From the NCBI GenBank assembly GCA_017854535.1, contig JAFMHL010000012.1, forward strand, positions 17,763 to 81,762: a stretch of 64,000 nucleotides of DNA, given 5' to 3'. The DNA is from Nitratireductor sp. Lineage in GTDB: Bacteria; Pseudomonadota; Alphaproteobacteria; Rhizobiales; Rhizobiaceae. The notes under the pieces are model-generated. The model did no database searches. It was not told the origin of the DNA and saw only the letters and a list, made by a program, of their open reading frames with translations. Both the position numbers and the translations under genes were made by a program. Shown here one piece after another: positions 37,981 to 46,732 of the stretch. Every line of letters begins with the position of its first letter. Position 1 is the stretch's first letter.

Positions 37981-38005
37981 TTTTGGCAATTGTTTTCCGA
38001 TCCAT

Positions 38006-38752
38006 TTAAATCAGTTGCAAGCCTTTCAAACTAACATGGCCGTCACGGCCGACAATTACATGATCGTGAACAGTTACGCCAAGAGGGGAAAGCACATTCA
38101 TGATCGTTTTTGTCATTTCAATATCGGCTCTGGAAGGTGTTGGATCTCCTGAGGGGTGATTATGGGCAAGGACAATGGCGGTAGCGCCTAATTCCAATGC
38201 GCGTTTGGCTACTTCGCGAGGGTAAACAGGCGTGTGGTCCACTGTGCCAGTTTGTTGAACCTCGTCCTTGATAAGTTGATTTTTCTTATCGAGAAATAGA
38301 ATGCGAAATATCTCTTTTTCCTCGAAAGCCATGACTGCGCGGGAATATTCCAGCACTTTACTCCAACTCGATAATAGTGGCCTTTGCTTAATAGCGTCCA
38401 GTGCAAGCGATAAGCCTGCGGCGTGGATCAATTTTAGATCGGCAATAATTGTATTTCCTACGCCTTTCACCTCGATCAGTCGTGAGGAAGGGGCTGCCAA
38501 CACGCCTGCCAAAGAACCAAATTCGGCAATAAGCTGTTTTGCCAGAGGTTTTGTGTCGCCCTGACGAATGCACCGATACAGGATCATCTCCAACAGTTCG
38601 TATTCAGCCAGCGCATCTTTTCCGCTTTGCAGAAACTTTTCACGCAGACGGTCCCTGTGTCCAAAATAATGGGGTTTTTGAGTGGATGATTTAGAGGACG
38701 ATTGAACCGAGCCTTCTTCAAGCCCAATGTTTTCAGTGTCTTCGTTTTTCAA
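38006..38752 (-). CDS. radC: RadC-like JAB-domain protein
   Basis: The protein has 248 residues. A polar start is followed by a helix-hairpin-helix-like region ([20 protein letters not shown]) and a C-terminal JAB1/MPN domain with the metalloprotease-type motif [15 protein letters not shown], whose zinc ligands are all present. It was historically named a DNA repair protein; its real activity is unclear. It lies 63 bp downstream of map. Confidence 0.92.
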   Translation of the reverse strand: MKNEDTENIGLEEGSVQSSSKSSTQKPHYFGHRDRLREKFLQSGKDALAEYELLEMILYRCIRQGDTKPLAKQLIAEFGSLAGVLAAPSSRLIEVKGVGNTIIADLKLIHAAGLSLALDAIKQRPLLSSWSKVLEYSRAVMAFEEKEIFRILFLDKKNQLIKDEVQQTGTVDHTPVYPREVAKRALELGATAIVLAHNHPSGDPTPSRADIEMTKTIMNVLSPLGVTVHDHVIVGRDGHVSLKGLQLI

Positions 38753-38815
38753 GTCTTTTTCCTTCGCCGATAAATCGTTCGAAGGGTTTGCAGTTAAGGC
38801 TGCAAGTGGGTGACC

Positions 38816-39640
38816 CTAAATATATGGTGGCACAGTATAACCAGCTGGGGAAAGGGTAAATATATCGCATCCCGTTTCTGTTACACCGATTGAATGTTCG
38901 TATTGAGCGGAAAGAGAGCGGTCGCGCGTAACAGCTGTCCAGCCATCGTTTAAAACTTTGACTGATGGGCGGCCAAGATTGATCATCGGCTCTATGGTGA
39001 AAATCATTCCCGCACGCAGTTCAACGCCTTCGCCGCGTCGGCCAAAATGTAAAATATTAGGGGCGTCATGGAATAAAAGACCAACGCCATGACCGCAGAA
39101 ATCACGAACCACGGAGCAACGTTCGCCCTCGGCATATTCCTGAATGGCAGCGCCAATATCACCTGTATGCGCGCCGGGGCGCACTTCGGCAATTCCGCGC
39201 ATTAATGCTTCATAGGTTACTTCAATCAAACGCTCAGCCGCCCGTTTGATTGCGCCAACTGTATACATGCGACTTGAATCGCCATGCCAGCCGTCCAACA
39301 CATAGGTTACATCTATGTTAACAATATCACCGTCGCGCAGAGGTTTGTCATTGGGAATGCCGTGGCAGACCACATGATTGACAGAGGTGCAGCAGGATTT
39401 TGTATATCCGCGATAATTCAGTGTTGCAGGCGCAGCGCCATGCTCTTTGCCGAATTTGAAAACAAAATCGTCGATTTCCTGCGTGGTAACCCCAGGCACG
39501 ATCATAGGCACCAGCAAATCAAGGCAAGTCGCAGTCAATTGACTGGCTCGGCGCATACCTTCAAATTCTTCCTGGTCGTATAATCGTATTATACCAGTGT
39601 TCTTAATTGGCGCGGATTTTGCTTGGATATAGTTTTGCAT
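38816..39640 (-). CDS. map: Methionine aminopeptidase type I
   Basis: It removes the initiator methionine from nascent proteins. The protein has 274 residues. Metal-ligand motifs are in order: VNIDVTYVLDGWHGD (Asp), the downstream Asp region, GHGVGLLFHDAPNI (His), MIFTIEPMINLG (Glu) and AQYEHSIGVTETG (Glu/His). RAGMIFTIEPMI and SCCTSVNHVVCHGIP are typical type I blocks. It is part of a leftward set sfsA-map-radC, which is a common alphaproteobacterial order. Confidence 0.96.
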   Translation of the reverse strand: MQNYIQAKSAPIKNTGIIRLYDQEEFEGMRRASQLTATCLDLLVPMIVPGVTTQEIDDFVFKFGKEHGAAPATLNYRGYTKSCCTSVNHVVCHGIPNDKPLRDGDIVNIDVTYVLDGWHGDSSRMYTVGAIKRAAERLIEVTYEALMRGIAEVRPGAHTGDIGAAIQEYAEGERCSVVRDFCGHGVGLLFHDAPNILHFGRRGEGVELRAGMIFTIEPMINLGRPSVKVLNDGWTAVTRDRSLSAQYEHSIGVTETGCDIFTLSPAGYTVPPYI

Positions 39641-39715
39641 GGGGTTCTTATGACGTTTTGCCTGTCGTTTTTCAATAAAGTTTTTTGATAAAGATCAAAT
39701 TTGAGATGGCGTCTT

Positions 39716-40417
39716 TCATGTGATCACGTTTACTAGTCGCAGCGGTTTTATCTCGTCTGGGGTCATGTCACAGCAAATCGCATAAGCCTCTAAGCCTTTC
39801 GCAATCGCCTCTCGGAAAGTTTGCCCATAAGCCTTGTCGATATCTTCTGCGATGGAAAATTGATCACCATCATTTCGCTGAATGATATAAAGCATGATGG
39901 CACGGTTCCCTTTTTCAGCCTCGTTCACCAGTTCGTTGAGGTGTTTAGTGCCTCTGGCGGTTACGCCATCCGGAAATTCATGCAGACCTAATTGTCGCTG
40001 AAAAGTAACGTTTTTGACTTCTAGAAAGGTCGATGGCTTTCCGGCTTCTTCGATCAGAAAGTCTATTCTGCTATTGGTTCCGTATTTCTGTTCAGGCTTG
40101 ATGCTTGCCGTTGGATCTAAGGATGGCAACATGCCGCTTTCGATTGCTTCTCTGGCAATAGCATTTGCCCGATTGGTGTTGATGCCAATTATCACACGGT
40201 TTGCTTCAACCAATTCCCACGTATATTGCAACTTTCTGGTCGGGTTTTTACTGTCAGAAATCCATACCTTATTTCCCTCATCTTTTAATCCGGCCATTGC
40301 ACCAGGGTTCGGGCAATGAACCGTTAGCTCTGTCCCATTTTCAAGGCAAACATCGGCCAAGAACCGTTTGTATCGGCGCGTTAATGTCCCTTTGATCAAT
40401 GGTGTTTCAAATTTCAT
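39716..40417 (-). CDS. sfsA: SfsA family protein
   Basis: The protein has 233 residues. It starts FETPLIKGTLTRRYKRFLAD, then VHCPNPGAMAGL, TRKLQYTWELVEANRVIIGINT and FLEVKNVTFQR, which hold the nuclease-like acidic residues; GTKHLNEL and RAIMLYIIQRNDGDQF complete the family profile. SfsA (sugar fermentation stimulation) binds DNA and has a nuclease-like fold; its role is not settled. The ATG at 40417 gives the normal family length. The open frame runs 27 codons further upstream without family similarity. Confidence 0.94.
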   Translation of the reverse strand: MKFETPLIKGTLTRRYKRFLADVCLENGTELTVHCPNPGAMAGLKDEGNKVWISDSKNPTRKLQYTWELVEANRVIIGINTNRANAIAREAIESGMLPSLDPTASIKPEQKYGTNSRIDFLIEEAGKPSTFLEVKNVTFQRQLGLHEFPDGVTARGTKHLNELVNEAEKGNRAIMLYIIQRNDGDQFSIAEDIDKAYGQTFREAIAKGLEAYAICCDMTPDEIKPLRLVNVIT

Positions 40418-40537
40418 AGTGAATTGCTTTCTAGGAGCTTTTGCTTTGGACAAACCTTTGTTTTGGACTTGTCGCGGTCTCATGTGTTCAATACACATAG
40501 CTTTAATTCGCCACCGTCCATTTGGAAAGCAGGCTAT

Positions 40538-40915
40538 ATGTCAAACATAGGGAAAGTGTTCTTGCTGCTTGCAGCCGTGATTGCAATTGGATTGATTGTT
40601 TATCAAAAACAGATAAGCCAGTTTTTCTTCGCTCCTGAAGGCCTATCGCTGGCTGCGTCTGAAATTTGCCTTCAAAATCAGACTGAACAAAATCTAGTTG
40701 TAGACATTTCGGTTCAGGGAGGTGAACGTATGGTTGTGCTTCTTGTGCCTCAAGAACAAGGATGCGCCGCATCGCCTGAAATATCTAGAAAAGGTCTCAT
40801 AAAAGTGGGAATGAACGAAAAAGAGGGGCCTTTTTGTCGGTTGGAAGCGGTATCAGGACAGAAACTGAAATTGAACCGTTTCTCAGTGGAAGATAACTGC
40901 GGGTGGCCGAAATAA
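40538..40915 (+). CDS. Small membrane-anchored protein of unknown function
   Basis: The protein has 125 residues. One N-terminal hydrophobic segment (VFLLLAAVIAIGLIVY) is followed by a periplasmic domain with four cysteines (ASEICLQNQ, EQGCAAS, GPFCRLEA, EDNCGWPK), probably disulfide-bonded. A ribosome site GGAAAGCAGG precedes the ATG at 40538; the frame is open upstream but unlike protein. Its stop overlaps the ATG of the RND exporter (TAATG), so it is coupled to it and may be an accessory factor. I do not recognise the family. Confidence 0.65.
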   Translation: MSNIGKVFLLLAAVIAIGLIVYQKQISQFFFAPEGLSLAASEICLQNQTEQNLVVDISVQGGERMVVLLVPQEQGCAASPEISRKGLIKVGMNEKEGPFCRLEAVSGQKLKLNRFSVEDNCGWPK

Positions 40916-43170
40916 TGTGGCGCATTGGATTCAGTTTTGAGAAACTCGGGCTTGCTGCTCTACGCCGTCCGGTGTTGTATTCTCTTATCCTGCTAGCGCT
41001 AATTTTCACGTCAGCGTTTCATGTTCGGAATTTAAAATTTGATGGCAGTATTTTGTCGGTTCTGCCCGATAGGTCCGCGGCATTCAAGGACTACGAACAA
41101 CTCAAAGACAAATATCGGAATTTTTCACGCGATGTGACGATACTGGTTGAGTCTGAGCGTTTGTTGACCGCATCAGGCTTGGAAGATTTGCGCAATCTGC
41201 ATTTGGATGTTTCGCTGGCAGATGGCGTGGCAAAAGCGGTCTCGGTATTTTCCACCCCAGTTTTTGATCCCCAAACTGGTGAACTTGTCGATTGGTTTCC
41301 AGAAGAGTTCACATCCGACGCAGACATGATGGAGCGTATGGATGGTTTGATCGCAAAGTTTCCTCAGGTCAAAAGTCTATTTTCCAAAGAGCAAAAAGTG
41401 GCCGTCATTGTCGCCTCGCTCGATATCTCGGTTCAAGAAGACGATAAGAAGAGTTTCTTGGCTTATCGATCTTTGCGTAAAACCGCTGAGGAAGTAACTC
41501 CTGAGGACTTTAAGTTGTCCTTTACCGGCTTAACCCCAGTTGGCGCGTCTATCTTGGAATCGCTTATAAGCGATCAAACCAAATTGACCATATTCGGTTT
41601 GATATTTGGCATTACGATTGCATTTGCTATTTTCAGAAGCTTTATGGCAGCGATTTTATGCGCAATCCCCCCGGCACTGACGGCTCTTTGGGCATTTGGC
41701 TTGTTTTCATTTTTAGGAATTCCGATCAATTATCTGACAACAGTTCTGCCAACTTTGGCGCTTATTCTAGCCTTTGCCGATGGTGTTTTTCTATATTTTC
41801 GATGGCAGACATTAAGCTCTGCAGAACCGGATTTAGACAATAATTTGATCCAATCCATCATCAAGGTTGGTCCGGCATCTTCGCTCACATCTTTGACAAC
41901 AGCCGTTGCGTTTCTGTCCTTTGCTTATGCTGAAAGTGAAGCGCTCAAGGATTTTGCTTATCTTGGGGCTGGTGTTGTGGTTCTTGCGTTTCTCGCTGTG
42001 ATCGTTGCTCTCCCGCTTGCTATACATTGGGCTATCCGGTTGAAACTGGTTCACCCGGGCAATACAAGGCCGCCAATGTTTCAAGGGTTTGGGCGATGGG
42101 CGCGCACCATTGCTCTTGCAAGACCAATGATCATTTCAGCGATTGGTATCGTTCTTGTAATCGTATTTGGCATTGCTCAAAATTGGGTGACTGCTGAATA
42201 CAAACTCGTTCAATATTTACCTAATAAGTCTGATATCAGATATGGCGAAGAACTCGCTAATAAGGTGATTGGAGGCAGGGCCTTATTGCTCATGTCAGTG
42301 CCTTTTGAAAATGATGGTGGATTTGAAAGCCCTGAAAATCGCTCCCGTCTTGAGCAGGTTGATAAAGTTGTGTCCGAACAGTTTGGTGCAGAGCGGGTAT
42401 TTTCTGCCTGGCGTGTCTTGCAGATGTTGGAGACGGATCAAGCGCGAGAACGGATCACAGAACTGGCCAGTCAGGCTGATGACAGTGATAAATCTGATTT
42501 CATATCCAGCGATGGCAAAAGCGCATTGGTTACAGTCAGGCTTTCTTCAGAGATGCCCGTTGCCGAGGTTAAGCTTGTTACTGACAAATTGAAAGAAAGC
42601 CTTGGAAAATTAGCATATGGCAAGGACGTGCAGATTACGGGCTTTCCGATTCTGATGTCTGTGGAGTTTACTAAACTTATCAATCAATTGCGGACCAGCC
42701 TGTTTCTGGCAATTGTTCTAGGTATCTTGTTTTTAGGGATCGCGACGCGGTCACCGTTGATCATGCTGGCTGCCATTACACCAAATTTGCTTCCAATTTT
42801 TTTCGTGCTTTTCTTTCTTTTCATGCGTGGTGGAACAATCAACTTGTCGGAAGTAGTAGCGTTGACGGTTGCTTTCGGCATTGCGATTGATAACGCTGTT
42901 CACTTGATCAATGTTTATGATATTGAGCGAAAAACCGGAAAAGAAACGCGACATGCTCTGTCAATTGCTATGGAAGAAGCTGGCCCTGCATTGGCTGCTG
43001 GAACGATCATCATATGTGTTAGTGTTCTTGTTACCCAGATCAGCAGTCTGCCGGTTGTTCCAACTCTAGGACATTTGATCATTTCCACGCTAATAGTTGC
43101 GCTTTTCGGCAATCTTATTATGTTGTCTGCCAATATTTTGACACTTACAAAGTTTACCAGACGCAAGTGA
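40915..43170 (+). CDS. RND-superfamily exporter (MMPL/HpnN-like)
   Basis: The protein has 751 residues in two similar halves. Each half has one N-terminal membrane helix, a large periplasmic loop, then a cluster of five helices. Visible are YSLILLALIFTSAFHVRN, DGSILSVLPDRSAAFKDYE, the first cluster (IFGLIFGITIAFAIF, INYLTTVLPTLALILAFADG) and the second (FLAIVLGILFLGIATRS, VVALTVAFGIAIDNAVHLIN). The acidic residues in AFADG and AIDNAVH are likely proton-relay positions. Relatives move hydrophobic molecules such as hopanoids or lipids. The cargo is not known here. Confidence 0.88.
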   Translation: MWRIGFSFEKLGLAALRRPVLYSLILLALIFTSAFHVRNLKFDGSILSVLPDRSAAFKDYEQLKDKYRNFSRDVTILVESERLLTASGLEDLRNLHLDVSLADGVAKAVSVFSTPVFDPQTGELVDWFPEEFTSDADMMERMDGLIAKFPQVKSLFSKEQKVAVIVASLDISVQEDDKKSFLAYRSLRKTAEEVTPEDFKLSFTGLTPVGASILESLISDQTKLTIFGLIFGITIAFAIFRSFMAAILCAIPPALTALWAFGLFSFLGIPINYLTTVLPTLALILAFADGVFLYFRWQTLSSAEPDLDNNLIQSIIKVGPASSLTSLTTAVAFLSFAYAESEALKDFAYLGAGVVVLAFLAVIVALPLAIHWAIRLKLVHPGNTRPPMFQGFGRWARTIALARPMIISAIGIVLVIVFGIAQNWVTAEYKLVQYLPNKSDIRYGEELANKVIGGRALLLMSVPFENDGGFESPENRSRLEQVDKVVSEQFGAERVFSAWRVLQMLETDQARERITELASQADDSDKSDFISSDGKSALVTVRLSSEMPVAEVKLVTDKLKESLGKLAYGKDVQITGFPILMSVEFTKLINQLRTSLFLAIVLGILFLGIATRSPLIMLAAITPNLLPIFFVLFFLFMRGGTINLSEVVALTVAFGIAIDNAVHLINVYDIERKTGKETRHALSIAMEEAGPALAAGTIIICVSVLVTQISSLPVVPTLGHLIISTLIVALFGNLIMLSANILTLTKFTRRK

Positions 43171-43221
43171 ACTTATTGCCGTAATCCGCCAATTCAATTT
43201 TCCGTCGAGTAGGGATCTATT

Positions 43222-43764
43222 TTGAACCGCATTTATAAAGTCTTCGTTTTAATCGCAGGCATGTCCTTTCTTGGATATGTTCCCAGCCAAGCAATGGCGC
43301 AGACCGCGTCGGATTTTTTGAAAAGCCTGGAAGGTGACTTCGCCGGACGTGGTAATGCTATTGTCGTTGGTGATAAATCTCAAAGAATTGCCTGCAAAAT
43401 ATCAAGCGTATTCGATATTGAGGCGGGAGCATTGAACGTTACTGGGGAATGCGCGGGCACTAAAGGAAAAAGCAAGATTAATGGCGGTGTGACGGCTGTT
43501 GATGATCAGGTTAAAGGCTCGTTTCTTTCTCCCCGAAAGGGTATGACAGTTACCCAGAGTTACGGCGCATATGAGGGAGACAGAATGCAGTTGTTGACTT
43601 CCATGGTCGACGAAAATGCTGGTCGGCTTGTAAAAATCAAGCAAGTGATTTCGAAGACCGAAGAAGGCATCAACGCTCAATTCTTCACCTTTAGTAACGC
43701 CAGTAATGCTTACGAACCTACCGGAGAAATCATACTAAAAGCTTCGGTGAAAACGGATGAGTAA
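43222..43764 (+). CDS. Secreted protein of unknown function
   Basis: The protein has 180 residues. A signal peptide (VFVLIAGMSFLGYVPSQAMA) precedes a mature domain starting TASDFLKSLEGDFAGRG, with two Cys (ACKISS, GECAGT) that could pair. The TTG start is supported by AGGGA six nt upstream. The pattern of an N-terminal LEGDFAGRG followed by beta strands suggests a small lipocalin-like or beta-barrel domain, but I cannot assign a family. Its 3' end overlaps the DUF1330 gene by 8 bp. Confidence 0.62.
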   Translation: MNRIYKVFVLIAGMSFLGYVPSQAMAQTASDFLKSLEGDFAGRGNAIVVGDKSQRIACKISSVFDIEAGALNVTGECAGTKGKSKINGGVTAVDDQVKGSFLSPRKGMTVTQSYGAYEGDRMQLLTSMVDENAGRLVKIKQVISKTEEGINAQFFTFSNASNAYEPTGEIILKASVKTDE

Positions 43765-44173
43765 TTTTGTTGATCCAGACAAAGAGCGATTTGGCCAATT
43801 CAAAGCCTTGCCGCTCGATCATCCAGTCCAGATGCTGAATTTGGTGCGCCTCAACGATATAGCTGTGTATGAGGACGGAACTGAAGTCTCCGGCGCTGAA
43901 GCTTACAAGGCTTATGGCAAAGAGAGCGGACCCATTTTTCAACGTCTAGGTGGCAAGATAATCTGGTCGGGCGATTTTGAGCTAACCCTTATTGGCCCTT
44001 TTGATGAGAAATGGGATGTAGCCTTTGTTGCGGAATATCCCAATGGTCAGGCGTTTATTGATATGGTTCGCGATTCGGATTATCGCAAAGCGGTTCGTCA
44101 CCGCCAAGCTGCAGTGAAAACGTCACGGCTTATTCGTATGAAACCAAAAGAATCTGATAAGAATTTCGGCTAA
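43757..44173 (+). CDS. DUF1330 protein
   Basis: It is a 138-residue ferredoxin-like dimeric alpha-beta barrel protein. The signature blocks are MLNLVRLNDIAVYEDG, SGAEAYKAYGKESGPIF, then AEYPNGQAFIDMVRDSDYR and AVRHRQAAVKTSRLIRM. The function is unknown for the family, which is related to small monooxygenases. It overlaps the upstream secreted-protein gene by 8 bp and is convergent with the nitroreductase. Confidence 0.85.
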   Translation: MSNFVDPDKERFGQFKALPLDHPVQMLNLVRLNDIAVYEDGTEVSGAEAYKAYGKESGPIFQRLGGKIIWSGDFELTLIGPFDEKWDVAFVAEYPNGQAFIDMVRDSDYRKAVRHRQAAVKTSRLIRMKPKESDKNFG

Positions 44174-44188
44174 ACGCGAATAATTCTC

Positions 44189-44860
44189 CTACATAATTTT
44201 TAACCACTGATCCTCTGGCAAGCGCTTTGTTTTGAGTTGGTTTACCGGATGGTCCTGATCTCCATAGCCAATGGCCACCCCACAAAACAGCATGTCCTGA
44301 TCGCTCATGTTACAAAAATCCGAAACGGTTTTTGGAAATTGGCTCCAACATTCTTGCGCGCAAGACTGGAGTCCTGCTTCTTCCAAGAGCAACATAAAGC
44401 TCTGCAAAAACATCCCAAGATCAGACCATTGCGGAGGCCCCAAAACGCGATCCATGAAGCAAAAAATACCCGCAGGCGCATCAAAGAACTGATAGTTTCG
44501 TGAAAACCATTCCAGCCGTTTTGATTTATCGTCACGTGATATGCCCAACAATTGGTACATGTCTTCCCCAACTTCAAACCGGGCTGTGCGATAAGGTTCT
44601 TTCAGCTTATCTGGATAAACTGAATATTCTGGTTTTTCACCGCCGGGGTAAGCTTCCCCTGCCATGCGTTTTTTCATCAAGGTTTTGAAGTCTTGCATTA
44701 CCTCGCCGTTGATGACGCAGACTTTCCATGGCTGAACATTGCCGCCGGATGGTGCGCGCGCAGCGGTTTGCAAGCATTTTTGGATAATGGATGTATCTAC
44801 CGATTGATCCGTGAATGCCCTTGTTGATCTTCGTTTCGTCACTGCTTCGCTGACGTTCAT
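44189..44860 (-). CDS. Nitroreductase-family flavoprotein
   Basis: It is an FMN-dependent nitroreductase, 223 residues. MNVSEAVTKRRSTRAF (RxSxR phosphate contact), CLQTAARAPSGGNVQPWKVCVI is the FMN-binding block, PQWSDLGMFLQSFMLLLEEAGL the helix region, and MLFCGVAIGYGD the C-terminal block. It reduces nitro or quinone compounds with NAD(P)H. The ATG at 44860 has AGGA 8 nt upstream; the frame is open a further 21 codons. It is divergent from the small Tat-protein cassette across 161 bp. Confidence 0.9.
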   Translation of the reverse strand: MNVSEAVTKRRSTRAFTDQSVDTSIIQKCLQTAARAPSGGNVQPWKVCVINGEVMQDFKTLMKKRMAGEAYPGGEKPEYSVYPDKLKEPYRTARFEVGEDMYQLLGISRDDKSKRLEWFSRNYQFFDAPAGIFCFMDRVLGPPQWSDLGMFLQSFMLLLEEAGLQSCAQECWSQFPKTVSDFCNMSDQDMLFCGVAIGYGDQDHPVNQLKTKRLPEDQWLKIM

Positions 44861-45021
44861 GTCAAGAATCCTGTCGCTGTTCTCGTTTCTTGGTGATCCT
44901 AAAAGGCTCTCGTTTTGAAGCAAGATAAGATGGAAAAATAACTTATGCTTGAAGTGAGTATAAGTATACGTTATATGATGCCTATGCGTAGTTTTTACGC
45001 GAAAAAGGAGAGGGACCCTTT

Positions 45022-45426
45022 ATGAATAATACCCCAAAGAAGAATATCTCGCGTAGATCGATACTAAGTGGCGGCGCGGCAGCTGCTGTTGCTGTTTCGA
45101 TTATACCATCCAAGGTTTTTGCGATGCCATCGAGTGTGGCGCGTGAACTTGGAAGTAAGCTGAGTAGTCATCGTCACGGCAATAAAACATTGGCAAAATA
45201 TCTTTGTGAGAGTGTTCATTCCAAGATTGCTACTCGTTTAGATCGCGTAATCGCCGACCCAGCAGTGGATGGTGAGCAAACGGCTCTGGCTTTGATGGAA
45301 GCTAGATGCCCAGGATGTAGTGAACGTGTGCATCCCGATACCAGTAACATTTCAGCGGTGATTCCAAAGTGGAAATCTCAATCCATCAATGCACCCCATA
45401 ATATATCGCGAGGCATAAACATATGA
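45022..45426 (+). CDS. Small Tat-exported protein with Cys-His and CPGC motifs (paralogue 1)
   Basis: The protein has 134 residues. The twin-arginine signal is ISRRSILSGGAAAAVAVSI, with likely cleavage after VFA. The mature part has a block also seen in the next gene: LCESVHSKIATRLDRVIADPAV, then EARCPGCSERVHP. Conserved between the two are Cys-x3-His, LxR(V/I)(I/V)ADPA and RCPxC, suggesting a bound metal or cluster assembled before export. A strong AAGGAG site precedes the ATG, with a small hairpin just upstream. The stop overlaps the next ATG by 4 bp. I do not recognise the family. Confidence 0.75.
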   Translation: MNNTPKKNISRRSILSGGAAAAVAVSIIPSKVFAMPSSVARELGSKLSSHRHGNKTLAKYLCESVHSKIATRLDRVIADPAVDGEQTALALMEARCPGCSERVHPDTSNISAVIPKWKSQSINAPHNISRGINI

Positions 45427-45785
45427 CCCTTTCCAGCAAAACCATTTCAAGACGCGGATTTGTATCTGGTACTTCTGCCATTGGTGCATCGGCGGTGCTA
45501 GGGGCTCTTTTCGGGCCAAGTCTCGCAACTGCTGCAGCTAAAGCAGTTCCTACTGTTGCGCCAGCAGGTGTGGCAGCAAACGGAACTTATCCGTTCTTTG
45601 TCTATCATTGCAGCCTGGTGCATAAAGCAATGTGCGATAAGCTGACGCGTATTGTTGCTGATCCTGCTATCTCCGTTGAGGAAACCAACAAGGCACTGCG
45701 GTCCACCAGATGCCCTTGCTGCGATACGCAGATTAATGCCTCTTACCCTGCTATTCATCGAGAAAATGGGAAAGTCCATGTATGA
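45423..45785 (+). CDS. Small Tat-exported protein with CPCC motif (paralogue 2)
   Basis: The protein has 120 residues. The twin-arginine signal is ISRRGFVSGTSAIGASAVLG, with cleavage probably after ATA. The mature part carries YHCSLVHKAMCDKLTRIVADPA, then STRCPCCDTQIN, aligned with the preceding protein over about 50 residues. It has an extra Cys before DKL and a third Cys in CPCC. It overlaps both neighbours (4 bp and 8 bp), so the three genes are translationally coupled. Likely a periplasmic or complexed metal-binding subunit. The function is unknown. Confidence 0.75.
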   Translation: MTLSSKTISRRGFVSGTSAIGASAVLGALFGPSLATAAAKAVPTVAPAGVAANGTYPFFVYHCSLVHKAMCDKLTRIVADPAISVEETNKALRSTRCPCCDTQINASYPAIHRENGKVHV

Positions 45786-45996
45786 GCAACCGACAAAGCG
45801 TAGCTTTCTAAAAGGGCTGGCAGCAACTGGTGCTGCGGTTTCTCTCGGATTGCCGCTTGCTACCCTTGGGCAGGTAAATGCAACATCGGCTGGCTACACA
45901 CGCCAGGGCTTTGCGCCTTTGCCTCATAAGACAGCCTATGTCTTCGCGAGTGATCCTCGGGCTGGCGATCCAGCATTTCAGGTAATGCCCGGCTAA
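45778..45996 (+). CDS. 72-residue Tat-like signal peptide protein, third gene of cassette
   Basis: It starts MYEQPTKRSFLKGLAATGAA; KRSFLK is a one-Arg variant of the Tat motif. The hydrophobic core runs to about residue 35 and the mature part is only about 35-40 residues (RQGFAPLPHKTAYVFAS, DPAFQVMPG) with no Cys. It overlaps the end of the previous gene by 8 bp. It resembles in layout the tiny Tat proteins encoded near formate dehydrogenases, but no such enzyme is here. It could be a small subunit or a peptide product. A terminator follows 22 bp later. Confidence 0.65.
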   Translation: MYEQPTKRSFLKGLAATGAAVSLGLPLATLGQVNATSAGYTRQGFAPLPHKTAYVFASDPRAGDPAFQVMPG

Positions 45997-46018
45997 TAAA
46001 AGCCAATCTAAAAAACGT

Positions 46019-46047
46019 AAAGCCCGGTTTGATGCCGGGCTTTTTTG
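46019..46047 (+). terminator. Terminator of the small Tat-protein cassette
   Basis: AAAGCCCGG/CCGGGCTTT stem with a 7-nt loop and a T6 run. Confidence 0.92.
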
Positions 46048-46068
46048 TATCATGCTCATAATTTTGTC

Positions 46069-46209
46069 TTAGCGGAACATGCCGCGTTCCACTTCGCGCT
46101 GGCGGCGCTCAAGGTCATAAATCGATACCGAACCATTTAGATACTGCATTTCGGCAGATGGGCGTTTTTTGTTTCCTGAAAACAGGCGGGTAAGAATATT
46201 GCGTTTCAT
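46069..46209 (-). CDS. DUF3563-like 46-residue protein
   Basis: Read directly from the sequence. A basic start (KRNILTRLFSGNKKRP) leads to YLNGSVSIYDLERRQREVER followed by GMFR. The YLxxSVxxxDLERRxRExxRG block is what I associate with DUF3563 peptides of alpha- and betaproteobacteria; the function is unknown. A weak purine-rich site precedes the ATG. It is convergent with the Tat cassette, sharing the terminator region, and divergent from the cold-shock gene. Confidence 0.7.
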   Translation of the reverse strand: MKRNILTRLFSGNKKRPSAEMQYLNGSVSIYDLERRQREVERGMFR

Positions 46210-46732
46210 CTCATTGTCTTTCGTAAAAAGTCATCTTTTTTTCTTGCAAAACCGATATGATGATTTGGCCTGATTTTTACAATATCTGAATTTGCGTTGC
46301 AGCCCTGCGCCAATTGCAGATCAGAATTCACCGTTTCATTACGGTTTTCAGCGGAAAAATTGCAAATCGGCCTCATTTTCATAAAATGAGTCGAAAACCA
46401 AGCCATGTCATAGCAACAAATTTTTCTTGCAAAAACGACGATTTTGCGCAAGATTTTCCGTGTTCGGGCAATTTGCGAACATGAAGACGACTGGAAGACC
46501 CAAGTAAATACCAATTGTGGCAACCGTTTTCGGCCCACATTTGGAACCTGAGCGTACCGGATGCGCCATAAAAGTTCCGGGTGAGCATTTGCTGCCGGCC
46601 TCGGCGTTGGATGCCACAGGTATCTGCCTTTCTTCGACATACTGCTCTGCTTGACTAGGCCGGATATCCGGCGACGGCTGTACCGTTTTTATGGCAAGAG
46701 CGGCGGCACACTGTAAGAAAGGGACTAACATC
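46210..46732. other. Long leader/intergenic region upstream of the cold-shock gene
   Basis: About 520 bp with no convincing gene; minus-strand frames here are unlike proteins. It contains a perfect 8-bp hairpin (46372-46390, CTCATTTT/AAAATGAG, 3-nt loop) and a 14-bp direct repeat, TTTTTCTTGCAAAA, at 46238 and 46421. Cold-shock genes often have long structured leaders, so part of this may be transcribed. Confidence 0.5.
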
